Shown piece after piece: positions 8,747-16,691 of a stretch of DNA of 64,000 bases. The stretch is taken from contig JAWBMQ010000003.1 in the NCBI GenBank assembly GCA_038828875.1, positions 1 to 64,000 of the forward strand, in the 5' to 3' direction. Below the pieces are notes generated by a model. It did no database searches. It saw only the letters and a program-made list of their open reading frames with translations, and was not told where the DNA came from. This stretch comes from JAWBMQ01 sp038828875. GTDB lineage: Archaea; Nanobdellota; Nanobdellia; Woesearchaeales; JAWBMQ01. Position 1 is the stretch's first letter; the number at the start of each line of letters is the position of its first letter. The position numbers were made by a program, and so were the translations under genes.

Positions 8747-10588
8747 TCACAACCTTGAAGCTAAATTTGAAACATAACTTCTTTTACTGTAGGAATCAGG
8801 GAATGTGTAATGAGCACAATAAGGATCATCTTTAAATGCATTTGCTACATGAGCAATTCCTGAAAAATATCTATCAAATGTTGGATTAATTGCTTCAAAT
8901 TGTTTAGGATCTCCTAAGAGAATAATTTTACTATCATTACCAACCCTTCCAATAATTAACTTTAAAACAGTCTTTGAAAAATTTTGACCTTCATCAACTA
9001 TAATAAATCTTCGATTTAATGTTCTTCCTTGAAGAAATTGTGGAGGTAGAAACTCCAAAATATCATATTTATTTTCTAAATCATCTATAAATGTTTTTAT
9101 TCTTTGTAGTTGTTCATATGATTGATTTTCATAAGAAAACATATCAAATAGATTATCTTTAACAGATTCTTTCCATGGTGCCATTTTATCTTTTTCTGTT
9201 CCTGGTAAATAACCAAATCCTTTTCCTGCTAATTCTTCTAAGGGTCTTAAATAACTTATCTTTTCAACTATTCCTTGATAAACATAATACAATCCAACTG
9301 CCAAAGCTAAATAACTTTTTCCTGCACCTTGCTCTCCTATTACACTAACTAATTTAATACTTTGATCTAAAAGCAAATTAAAATAGGGAATTTGCTCGAA
9401 CTTAGGAGCAATATTATCATAAAAAGGCGATTCCTCAATCATTTTCTCAAAAGAATCCATTGAAAAATTTCTTTTTTTATCTGAAAAAATATGAGAAACC
9501 TCTTCAATTTTTTTAACAATTTCTCGTGTAGTTAAACCTTTTGTATTTTTTAATTTAGATAATGTTCTATAATATTCATTTATAAGCTCTTGTTCGGAAT
9601 ATCTTTCGCGAGAAAATTTATTTATCAACTTTTCATACGATACCTCTTCATTCTTTTTTTTAATTTTGTTCAAATAATCAATATATGCATTTAACAAAGT
9701 TATTTTTGATTTATCTGGAGCAACAATATTGTAGAAAAAATGCTCATCAATTATACTTTCATTATGTAATTCATCTACCAATTTTCCGCTATAAATTATA
9801 ATCTGATTTGGATAAAGCAAGTCAGGAGAAAGCTCAAAATGATAACAAAATTCATCTAAAGTTATTTCCAAATCTTTATAATTAACATTTCTAAAATTTT
9901 CAGCTCTTCTTAAAATAAACTTATCTAATTTTTCTTCATTATCAATTTCAACAACTATTTTTCCATCGTAAACTTGTCTATAATCGCTAATTCTTTCTTT
10001 TCTATATTCTTCAACATCTATTTGAATATTTTTTAACATTGTTTTTGTAAGCATATTTACGTCTTCACTTATCAAAATGATTCTCTTTTCTGGAAATATT
10101 CTTTTAATTTGCTCACAAGAATAAAGAATTCTATAATCGTTTTCATTATTTTTATGTGTCTGCTTTTTTTCAAACCATTTTTGAAATTCAGCTTCATTTA
10201 TTGGATAAATTATAACTTTTGCTCCATTTTCTAATGTAACTCCTGTAGTTAAGTTTTCATTTTGAGATTTTGCACGAATTGAAAGATATCTTATACTATC
10301 TAAAGCTCTTCTTGCTAAAAATTTCTGAAAATAAGAATGTTTATCACTATCTTTTATGTAATCCAATTCATCAAAAACAACTTCAGGAATAACTATGTTA
10401 TTAGGTTCTGATTTCTTGAATTGACCATAACCAGAATATTTGTCATACAATTCCAATGGAACAGAATTCCCTGAAAGAAAAAATAAACAGTAAGGATCTA
10501 ACATAAAAATATTAGTATCTGGAATGTAAATTTTTTTAGAATTTCCAGAAAGGTTTTTTCTTATTTTTTCTTCTAAAGTTTCGGTCAT
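8747..10588 (-). CDS. PIN domain-PhoH ATPase fusion
   Basis: A 613-aa protein. The N-terminal PIN ribonuclease domain (about residues 18-190) has the metal Asp in IYIPDTN (D24), VVFDELDY and ENDYRIL. A middle linker leads to a PhoH-type RNA helicase/ATPase domain (about 395-613) with Walker A GEQGAGKS (near residue 418), Walker B FIIVDEGQN (near 533) and LLGDPKQ. PhoH2-like proteins unwind and cleave RNA and are often linked to toxin-antitoxin or RNA decay functions. I chose the second ATG: an AATATTTAAA box is centred 27 nt upstream, while the first ATG (10627) lies on the far side of that box. Confidence 0.9.
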   Translation of the reverse strand: MTETLEEKIRKNLSGNSKKIYIPDTNIFMLDPYCLFFLSGNSVPLELYDKYSGYGQFKKSEPNNIVIPEVVFDELDYIKDSDKHSYFQKFLARRALDSIRYLSIRAKSQNENLTTGVTLENGAKVIIYPINEAEFQKWFEKKQTHKNNENDYRILYSCEQIKRIFPEKRIILISEDVNMLTKTMLKNIQIDVEEYRKERISDYRQVYDGKIVVEIDNEEKLDKFILRRAENFRNVNYKDLEITLDEFCYHFELSPDLLYPNQIIIYSGKLVDELHNESIIDEHFFYNIVAPDKSKITLLNAYIDYLNKIKKKNEEVSYEKLINKFSRERYSEQELINEYYRTLSKLKNTKGLTTREIVKKIEEVSHIFSDKKRNFSMDSFEKMIEESPFYDNIAPKFEQIPYFNLLLDQSIKLVSVIGEQGAGKSYLALAVGLYYVYQGIVEKISYLRPLEELAGKGFGYLPGTEKDKMAPWKESVKDNLFDMFSYENQSYEQLQRIKTFIDDLENKYDILEFLPPQFLQGRTLNRRFIIVDEGQNFSKTVLKLIIGRVGNDSKIILLGDPKQFEAINPTFDRYFSGIAHVANAFKDDPYCAHYTFPDSYSKRSYVSNLASRL

Positions 10589-10610
10589 AGATTGTTGTAA
10601 AAATAATATG

Positions 10611-10620
10611 TTTAAATATT
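10611..10620 (-). promoter_or_regulatory. TATA box for the PIN-PhoH gene
   Basis: Reads AATATTTAAA on the minus strand, centred about 27 nt before the ATG at 10588. It predicts a leaderless transcript and decides the start codon. Confidence 0.6.
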
Positions 10621-10657
10621 TTACCATTTTTTAGTGATTAAAAAGAATGATAAGCAA

Positions 10658-10665
10658 TTTTATAA
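10658..10665 (+). promoter_or_regulatory. TATA box for the 172-aa membrane protein gene
   Basis: TTTATAAA centred about 27 nt before the ATG at 10689; leaderless transcript predicted. Confidence 0.6.
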
Positions 10666-10688
10666 ATTTCGATTGCTAAAACATTTTT

Positions 10689-11207
10689 ATGGGACCATTT
10701 ACTAATTTTATCCTGGATTTATTATTAGGATTCATTTTGCCATTTATTATATTGTATATTCTATTGTACAGCAGTTTAAACGGTTTTCAAGGTTATACAA
10801 AACAACAGAAAAAAATAATTGTGTTAATCCTTATTTTGATGACTATTTTTCTTAACCAAGGTTTCAAAGGAAAATTTCAAGAGGCTGTGAATTCTTTAGG
10901 TGCTGGAATAATTATTTTTATGATAAGTTCTTTTGCTATTGCTGTTTTTGGTGCACGAATAAATGTAAAATCTAGAATGGGAAGATCTATCATTTTTTCT
11001 ATTGTTTATATGTTCGCTGATTATTTTACTTACTTATTTTTTGGAAATTATTTAACTAATTATATAATAAAAGGAATTTCGATAATTTTTTCTAGTTTAA
11101 GGAAAATAAACATCTATTTCGTTGGAACTATTTTGTTAGTCATTGGCTTAACATTCTTATTTATCAAGTATATGTATCCTGAATTGTTTAAAAAAAACAA
11201 AAACTAA
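10689..11207 (+). CDS. Hypothetical membrane protein, about five TM helices
   Basis: Not recognised. 172 aa with hydrophobic helices at about residues 7-27, 42-58, 68-92, 98-118 and 140-160, a short basic loop (KSRMGRS) and a Lys-rich cytoplasmic tail. It has its own leaderless promoter, divergent from PIN-PhoH, and overlaps the end of the convergent 88-aa gene by 4 nt. No catalytic motif is visible. It could be a small channel or scaffold, but there is no positive evidence. Confidence 0.6.
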   Translation: MGPFTNFILDLLLGFILPFIILYILLYSSLNGFQGYTKQQKKIIVLILILMTIFLNQGFKGKFQEAVNSLGAGIIIFMISSFAIAVFGARINVKSRMGRSIIFSIVYMFADYFTYLFFGNYLTNYIIKGISIIFSSLRKINIYFVGTILLVIGLTFLFIKYMYPELFKKNKN

Positions 11208-11470
11208 TACATCACTTTGAAATTATTTAAAGGCTCAAAGTAGCAAAGATGTTGATATTTTCTTATGAAGTTTTCAATTTCTTTAGAATCATATTCTTCT
11301 GTTTTTTTGTTATACCTTGCTAAATAATAATCAATCCTTTCAACATAAATTATTGAAAAACCTAGCTTTTCTAGATTCTTTACTATTTCTTCATCTAACA
11401 TTTTATAATTTGGTTTAAAGATGAACGATTTAGATTCATCTATTTTCTTTAGCAATTCTTCTAATTGCAT
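11204..11470 (-). CDS. Hypothetical 88-aa protein coupled to the subtilase
   Basis: Not recognised. The start MQLEELLKKI is preceded by GGGTGAT at a suitable distance, inside the last 35 nt of the subtilase gene, so translation is probably coupled. It is a small soluble alpha/beta protein with an amphipathic N-terminal helix, an I-I-Y-V-E-R-I-D-Y-Y-L-A-R-Y strand region and a C-terminal helix. Co-production with a protease raises the possibility of an inhibitor or chaperone, an untested inference. A longer start at 11494 is possible but lacks a ribosome site. Confidence 0.55.
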   Translation of the reverse strand: MQLEELLKKIDESKSFIFKPNYKMLDEEIVKNLEKLGFSIIYVERIDYYLARYNKKTEEYDSKEIENFIRKYQHLCYFEPLNNFKVMY

Positions 11471-12659
11471 TTTTATCACCCTTTGAAAGAGCAAAATCCA
11501 ACATCTTATCTACTCTTATTAATCCATAACCATATTCGTTATTGTGATTCTTTGAATCTAATTTTTCAGCAGTTACCTTCATGACTTCTTCTGCATATCT
11601 TTTATCTTTTACTACGGATAAATATAAAGCTAAACATCCTGTAACGTGCGGCGTAGCCATACTTGTTCCAGATAAATATTCATAAGAATTATCCAAATAA
11701 GTTGAATAAATATCCACTCCTGGAGCTGCAATATCTACCTTATCATTGTAATTGCTAAAATATGCTCTTCTTTTATCTTTATCTATTGCTGCAACACTTA
11801 TAACACCTTCACAGCTTGCAGGATAATTATATACTGAATTTCCATTGTTTCCTGCTGCTGCAACAAGATAAATATTTTGACTTGCTAATTTACAAATATC
11901 GTTTAATGCATTAGATGCATACCATGAGCCTAAACTCATATTTAGTACATTTATTTTATTATCAATACACCAATCTATAGCTCTAACTACATCAAATTCA
12001 TTTCCAGAACCATTTGAATCTAAAACTTTTAAAGAATACAATGTTGCTTCTAAAGCAATTCCTGTAGAATTTCCAGAAACAATTCCTGCTACATGTGTTC
12101 CATGGCCGTTATCATCAATAGGATTTTCATTTTCTTGTATAAAATTGTATCCTTTCTCTCTACCAAAATTATTCTTTAAATCTGGATGATTATAATCGAT
12201 TCCTGTATCAATAATTGCAACCTTTATTTTTTCTCCTTTTCCGTAGTTTTGTGAAACATAAACGCCTATTATGCTTAAATTCCACAATTGCTCAATCTTT
12301 GGGACAGAACTCATCAAATTATAAGATTTAAAACGAAATAAACCAAAAGCTTTTACTTCTAAAGAAACATCTAAAGATTCTAAAATAGCTTCAGATTTTT
12401 TCAAATCTATTCCTAACGCAGAACGTTCATATTTGTAGTATCTTAAAAGTTCAATAGCTTCTCTTCTTTCTAATTTAAAACCAAAATAAGGAATGTTATT
12501 GTAGTAATAGACCTTTTTTGAGAAACTATCTAAGATTTTTTCTAATTTTCTAGGATGTTTGGAATATTTTATGTAAAAATCATATTCTTCAAGATTTTGA
12601 TAGATTATTTCTTCCAACATTTGCGCTTTGGATTTATAATTTAATTTCAAAATTTTCAT
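11436..12659 (-). CDS. Subtilisin-like serine protease (S8), probably cytoplasmic
   Basis: A 407-aa S8 protease with an intact triad: D151 in VAIIDTGID, H186 in NGHGTHVAGI and S333 in SGTSMATPHV, plus the oxyanion Asn in AAAGNNGN (271). The 140 residues before the catalytic domain are a charged alpha/beta region that could act as a propeptide. There is no signal peptide or TM helix, unlike most archaeal subtilases, so an intracellular role is likely. The gene is followed by a small coupled protein. The catalytic domain is complete up to the usual C-terminal helix region. Confidence 0.93.
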   Translation of the reverse strand: MKILKLNYKSKAQMLEEIIYQNLEEYDFYIKYSKHPRKLEKILDSFSKKVYYYNNIPYFGFKLERREAIELLRYYKYERSALGIDLKKSEAILESLDVSLEVKAFGLFRFKSYNLMSSVPKIEQLWNLSIIGVYVSQNYGKGEKIKVAIIDTGIDYNHPDLKNNFGREKGYNFIQENENPIDDNGHGTHVAGIVSGNSTGIALEATLYSLKVLDSNGSGNEFDVVRAIDWCIDNKINVLNMSLGSWYASNALNDICKLASQNIYLVAAAGNNGNSVYNYPASCEGVISVAAIDKDKRRAYFSNYNDKVDIAAPGVDIYSTYLDNSYEYLSGTSMATPHVTGCLALYLSVVKDKRYAEEVMKVTAEKLDSKNHNNEYGYGLIRVDKMLDFALSKGDKNAIRRIAKENR

Positions 12660-12758
12660 ATTAGAATGCTAAATAAAAAGATCTAAAAAAATATTTAGCT
12701 AAAAGCTTCGTAAAAATTCCAAAAAAAGAAATAAAAAATTGAAAATCTTACACAATTT

Positions 12759-15545
12759 CTATTCTATTGAACTATAATTCACTTTCCAAACTATAACTTT
12801 TCCAGTTCCAACTGCAAAATCAGAATAGACTTTCTCAAAGTAAGGTTGAGTTTCTTCAAAATAAAACAACCTTGTAAATACTGAATCTACTAAATTGTAA
12901 TCAGATAACATTATTTTATTATTCATTATTATTACTCCAATTTCAAAACCTGATTCGTTGTAAAATACATTTCTTCCGTCAAAGATCCTTTTTGGAACCA
13001 ATGAAACTTGAGAATACCCTTTTGTATTTGAAATATATGCGTTATAGTAACCTGAAGCATTCTCAAAATTATAAACAAAAGAATCAATCACTAACTGATT
13101 ATTATTTTGATTAAAACCAATCTTTATTGGACAACTTAAAGTTAAGTTAGTGAGTTTACAATCAAAAGTATTTCCAAAATAACTTGGCCATGGTGCAATC
13201 CAAGAATTTGCAGCTCTATCAACATCTTTACTTGATTTTACTTTTTCAATTTCACTTGCTAAAGTACTTGCTTCTTTCACAGAAAAGTTGTATTTAGTTA
13301 TTAAATGCTCTTTTATTTGATTAAAGTTCATACTTCTTGTTTCAAGCCAAATTTTAGCTCTATAAAAATCCCAAATACCAAAATGAGCCCAAACACCTGA
13401 TTTTCCAACCATATCCTCTGAAGTTATAAAGTATTTTTCAGGTGGATTTTCACAATCAAAATAATTCAAAATTTCATCGATTTCTTTTTCACTGAAATTT
13501 CTCTCTTTCAAAATGTTTCTATATTCTGTTCTTTTAGAATTTAGTAAATTATAAAGTAAAACTATTGATTCATACGAATCATTCAATTTCTTATCTATCA
13601 ACTCAAATGCTCTATTGCTTCCACAGGACAACATCTTCAAAATTTTTACCGATAATTTGTAATCATTAGTCAATAATGCTTTACCCATCCAATGTGCCAT
13701 CGGAGTATTTTGACTACCTCCATCAAAAGTAACTCTTCTTTCAGCCATTGCCTTAAACCAATGTCCAAAATCCCACCAGGAATCAATTATTGCATCTTTT
13801 GCTGAATTTTCTCTAATGTACTTCATTGCTCTATCCCAGCCGCCAGTATACATCGGAAGATGATTCGCAGCTAAAAAAGATGCATTTGCATACATTGGAA
13901 ATAAAACTAAGCTAACGATTACAAATGAAGATATTAAAAACCTAAGATATTTGAAAACTTCTTTATCTTTTCTAAATAAAATATCATTCAAAAGATTAAT
14001 CAAAAACGATATTCCTATTGAAACGATCAACGCATAAGCAGGAACTACATAAATGTTAAATCTGATTCCCTTTAACGTTGCATATCCCATTGAACCTAAC
14101 CATGCAATTGCAATAAATAAAACAAAATGATAATCTTTTTCAGGATATCTTATGGAAAGATAAATCAATACAAAAATTCCAATAAATAAGATAGAAATAA
14201 AAAAGAAAGAATAAAATTTTCCTAAATTTTGCATATTTGTAGCTGCTGAAAAATAATTTTTATTAAATAATGCATTAAGAACATCATCTAAACTTCCCTC
14301 GTTTAATTCTGCTACTGTTGTAAAAACATTAGGCCAAATTGAATAACCCACTCCTTTCATTTCTCTAACTCCCCATAATGCACCTTGAATTGCATTAAAT
14401 ATGGTTAATTTATTAAATGCTAGAAAAATTGATGCTGAAATCAAAATAAATGCTAAATAAATTAACTCTTGTTTAATCTCTGCATCAAAAATCTTCACCT
14501 TTTTATCTTTAGTTTTCTTGTAAAACTTTACAAATATTAAGAAAATAAAATTTAAACCAAAAGCTAGAAGAATTACATCAAAAATATACCACCAACCAGG
14601 CCATTGAAGAGTGAAGAAATATAAAGATAATCCAAATAAAGCAGAAAAAATGATTAATTTTTTTAAATCTCTTCTATAGTTATAAGCTAAGTAAGCAAAA
14701 AGAACTACTAACAAAGAAAATAAGAAGTTTGGTGCATCGTTATCAGGTGCACCACCCATTGTTCTTGAAAGAATGAATGTATTTAAGCCAATGAATAATG
14801 AATACATGAAACCTGTTTTTAAATCATAGAAAAGATAACCTATCAAAAATGCAACAATTACTGTTAAAATAACAAATATTGCTGGAATATATAAGAAGAA
14901 TTTGTATGCTGAAATGCTTGAAAAAGGTTTAACAAAAGTTTTATATAAAAATGCACTTAATGAAGTATAAAAATCTTCTCTTGTTGGAGTTCCGAAAGGA
15001 GCAATCATTAAAGTATCATAACAAGTACCATTAATAATTTCATCACAAACCGTTCCTTTTTCTACTAAATTTTTGTATCTTCTATAGAAAAAAAAGCTAT
15101 CAATGTCTCCCATTAATGGTTCTCCTTGTTCATTGAAATATTCCTTTTTATACTGCTCAGCTGCTTGTTCTGCTTGTAGCTTTAGCTGTGTTCTAAATTG
15201 CTCATCCTTCATCATTTCTTTATATCTTTGCTCTACTAATTTATTTAAATCCTCATCACTTGGCCTTACTACGTATTTACTTAGTATTTCTTGTTTTATT
15301 TGCTCTTTTACATAATATTGCATATTTCTTTCTATGTTTTTTTCAATACCTTTCATATCTTCAAAGTAAGTTCTTACATTCCACGAAAGATAAATGGATA
15401 TATAGAGAAGCAAAAATAACCAGAACCATTTAGAATGAATAATATCTTTAAAATTCCATTGAGTTATATTTTTTTCTTGCTTTGAATTTTTTGCAACTGA
15501 TTCTTTCAAATGACCTTTTTGTTTCTTTTTTGAAGTAGTTTTCAT
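12759..15545 (-). CDS. aglB: Oligosaccharyltransferase STT3/AglB
   Basis: Transfers a dolichol-linked glycan to Asn in N-x-S/T at the outer face of the membrane. 928 aa with about 13 TM helices between residues 38 and 545 and a C-terminal soluble domain. The acceptor-binding motif is W590-W591-D592-F593-G594. The region around residue 195 and the G-G-A-P-D-N-D-A-P-N loop carry the acidic residues expected for metal and donor binding. About 37 residues before TM1 are Lys-rich and cytoplasmic. The first TM hairpin encloses an unusually long charged insert (about 55-160). TTTATAAA at 15571-15578 is correctly placed for a leaderless start at this ATG. Confidence 0.93.
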   Translation of the reverse strand: MKTTSKKKQKGHLKESVAKNSKQEKNITQWNFKDIIHSKWFWLFLLLYISIYLSWNVRTYFEDMKGIEKNIERNMQYYVKEQIKQEILSKYVVRPSDEDLNKLVEQRYKEMMKDEQFRTQLKLQAEQAAEQYKKEYFNEQGEPLMGDIDSFFFYRRYKNLVEKGTVCDEIINGTCYDTLMIAPFGTPTREDFYTSLSAFLYKTFVKPFSSISAYKFFLYIPAIFVILTVIVAFLIGYLFYDLKTGFMYSLFIGLNTFILSRTMGGAPDNDAPNFLFSLLVVLFAYLAYNYRRDLKKLIIFSALFGLSLYFFTLQWPGWWYIFDVILLAFGLNFIFLIFVKFYKKTKDKKVKIFDAEIKQELIYLAFILISASIFLAFNKLTIFNAIQGALWGVREMKGVGYSIWPNVFTTVAELNEGSLDDVLNALFNKNYFSAATNMQNLGKFYSFFFISILFIGIFVLIYLSIRYPEKDYHFVLFIAIAWLGSMGYATLKGIRFNIYVVPAYALIVSIGISFLINLLNDILFRKDKEVFKYLRFLISSFVIVSLVLFPMYANASFLAANHLPMYTGGWDRAMKYIRENSAKDAIIDSWWDFGHWFKAMAERRVTFDGGSQNTPMAHWMGKALLTNDYKLSVKILKMLSCGSNRAFELIDKKLNDSYESIVLLYNLLNSKRTEYRNILKERNFSEKEIDEILNYFDCENPPEKYFITSEDMVGKSGVWAHFGIWDFYRAKIWLETRSMNFNQIKEHLITKYNFSVKEASTLASEIEKVKSSKDVDRAANSWIAPWPSYFGNTFDCKLTNLTLSCPIKIGFNQNNNQLVIDSFVYNFENASGYYNAYISNTKGYSQVSLVPKRIFDGRNVFYNESGFEIGVIIMNNKIMLSDYNLVDSVFTRLFYFEETQPYFEKVYSDFAVGTGKVIVWKVNYSSIE

Positions 15546-15590
15546 TTTCAATTAAGAAGAAAATAAAATATTTATAAATTTTTGTAATGT

Positions 15591-15929
15591 TTATTTTTTA
15601 TAATTATTTTTGAAATCCTCTACCGCTAATTCTTCTGTTAAATTTACAATTTTATCTTCTAAATCCTTTATCTTTGCATATAAAAGAATGAAAACATAAA
15701 AAAGAAAAGGAATGGTAATGTAAATAAATAAATCTGTTGCCCTTGAAACTTTGAAAATTTTAGCTAGTTGAAAAGATAATTCTGGAAAAATTGAAAAAAA
15801 CATCAAAACTAAACTAAAAGAAGAACCTAACAAAGCAACTTGATATCTTATCCTTTTAAATTTATAATTGAAATATGTAACTATCCAAAGAAACAATCCT
15901 AGTAAAAAAATCATTATATTTAGTAACAT
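15591..15929 (-). CDS. DUF2304 membrane protein
   Basis: 112 aa with three TM helices (about 2-20, 32-50, 65-88) and the family hallmark R-A-T-D-L-F-I-Y between TM2 and TM3, then a charged coiled tail. DUF2304 proteins nearly always sit beside a GT2 dolichyl-phosphate-sugar synthase and are thought to help it at the membrane. Here the GT2 gene ends 4 nt upstream, so they are an operon pair. Confidence 0.85.
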   Translation of the reverse strand: MLLNIMIFLLGLFLWIVTYFNYKFKRIRYQVALLGSSFSLVLMFFSIFPELSFQLAKIFKVSRATDLFIYITIPFLFYVFILLYAKIKDLEDKIVNLTEELAVEDFKNNYKK

Positions 15930-15933
15930 ATTT

Positions 15934-16656
15934 TCACCAAAAAATCAATTTTTTTATTATCATCTTAATTCCTATTGGTATTGCATTTAAACTAGTTTGT
16001 TTATCAGATCTATTGAAATAACGTATAGTTACAGGAACTTCACACAACTTAACCTTACTTTTTGCAACTATATCAATTAACTCTGATGCATAAGTCATAT
16101 CTCTAAATTTAAATCTAAGCTTAGGATATATTGTTTTTGTGAAAGCCCTAAAACCATTATGAGAATCTGTTAACCATATTCCTGATACTATATACGTATA
16201 TATTCTTCCTAATTTTAATACTAATTTTCTAGTTATTGAAATATTTATAGCTTCCCCTAATTCTATAAATCTAGAACCTATAACTACATCGTAACCTTGA
16301 TTTAACTTTTCTATAAATTTATCAATATCTTTAGCCATATGTTGTCCGTCTCCATCAAAAACAATTACTGCTGAAAAATCCATCAATTCGGCTATTTTTA
16401 ATCCTGTTTCTAATGCAGCTCCTGCTCCTAAATTGATTTTATGTCTTACAACATAAACTCCTAACTCTTTTGCAATACTATATGTTTTATCTTTTGAACA
16501 ATCATCCACTACTAGAATATGCTTACAACCATGTTCTCTTAAATCCTGAATAACATTTGCAATGGCTTTTTCCTCATTGTAAGCTCTAACTATGATAAGA
16601 ACATTATCTTTTGAATACTCAATTTTTTTAGTATTATTGATACTTCCTTTTTTCAT
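15934..16656 (-). CDS. GT2 family glycosyltransferase, polyprenyl-phosphate sugar synthase-like
   Basis: A 240-aa GT-A glycosyltransferase: nucleotide-binding VLIIVRAYNEEKAIANVI (about residues 18-36), VDDCSKDKT, the metal motif FDGDGQH (about residue 100), GSRF, and the SHNGFRAFTK acceptor region. It has no C-terminal TM helices; the adjacent DUF2304 protein may supply membrane contact. It probably makes dolichyl-phosphate-linked hexose used by the neighbouring STT3 pathway. The exact sugar cannot be deduced. Confidence 0.88.
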   Translation of the reverse strand: MKKGSINNTKKIEYSKDNVLIIVRAYNEEKAIANVIQDLREHGCKHILVVDDCSKDKTYSIAKELGVYVVRHKINLGAGAALETGLKIAELMDFSAVIVFDGDGQHMAKDIDKFIEKLNQGYDVVIGSRFIELGEAINISITRKLVLKLGRIYTYIVSGIWLTDSHNGFRAFTKTIYPKLRFKFRDMTYASELIDIVAKSKVKLCEVPVTIRYFNRSDKQTSLNAIPIGIKMIIKKLIFW

Positions 16657-16691
16657 ATTTTTTGAAATAATTAATTAAAATAAAAAAGTTA

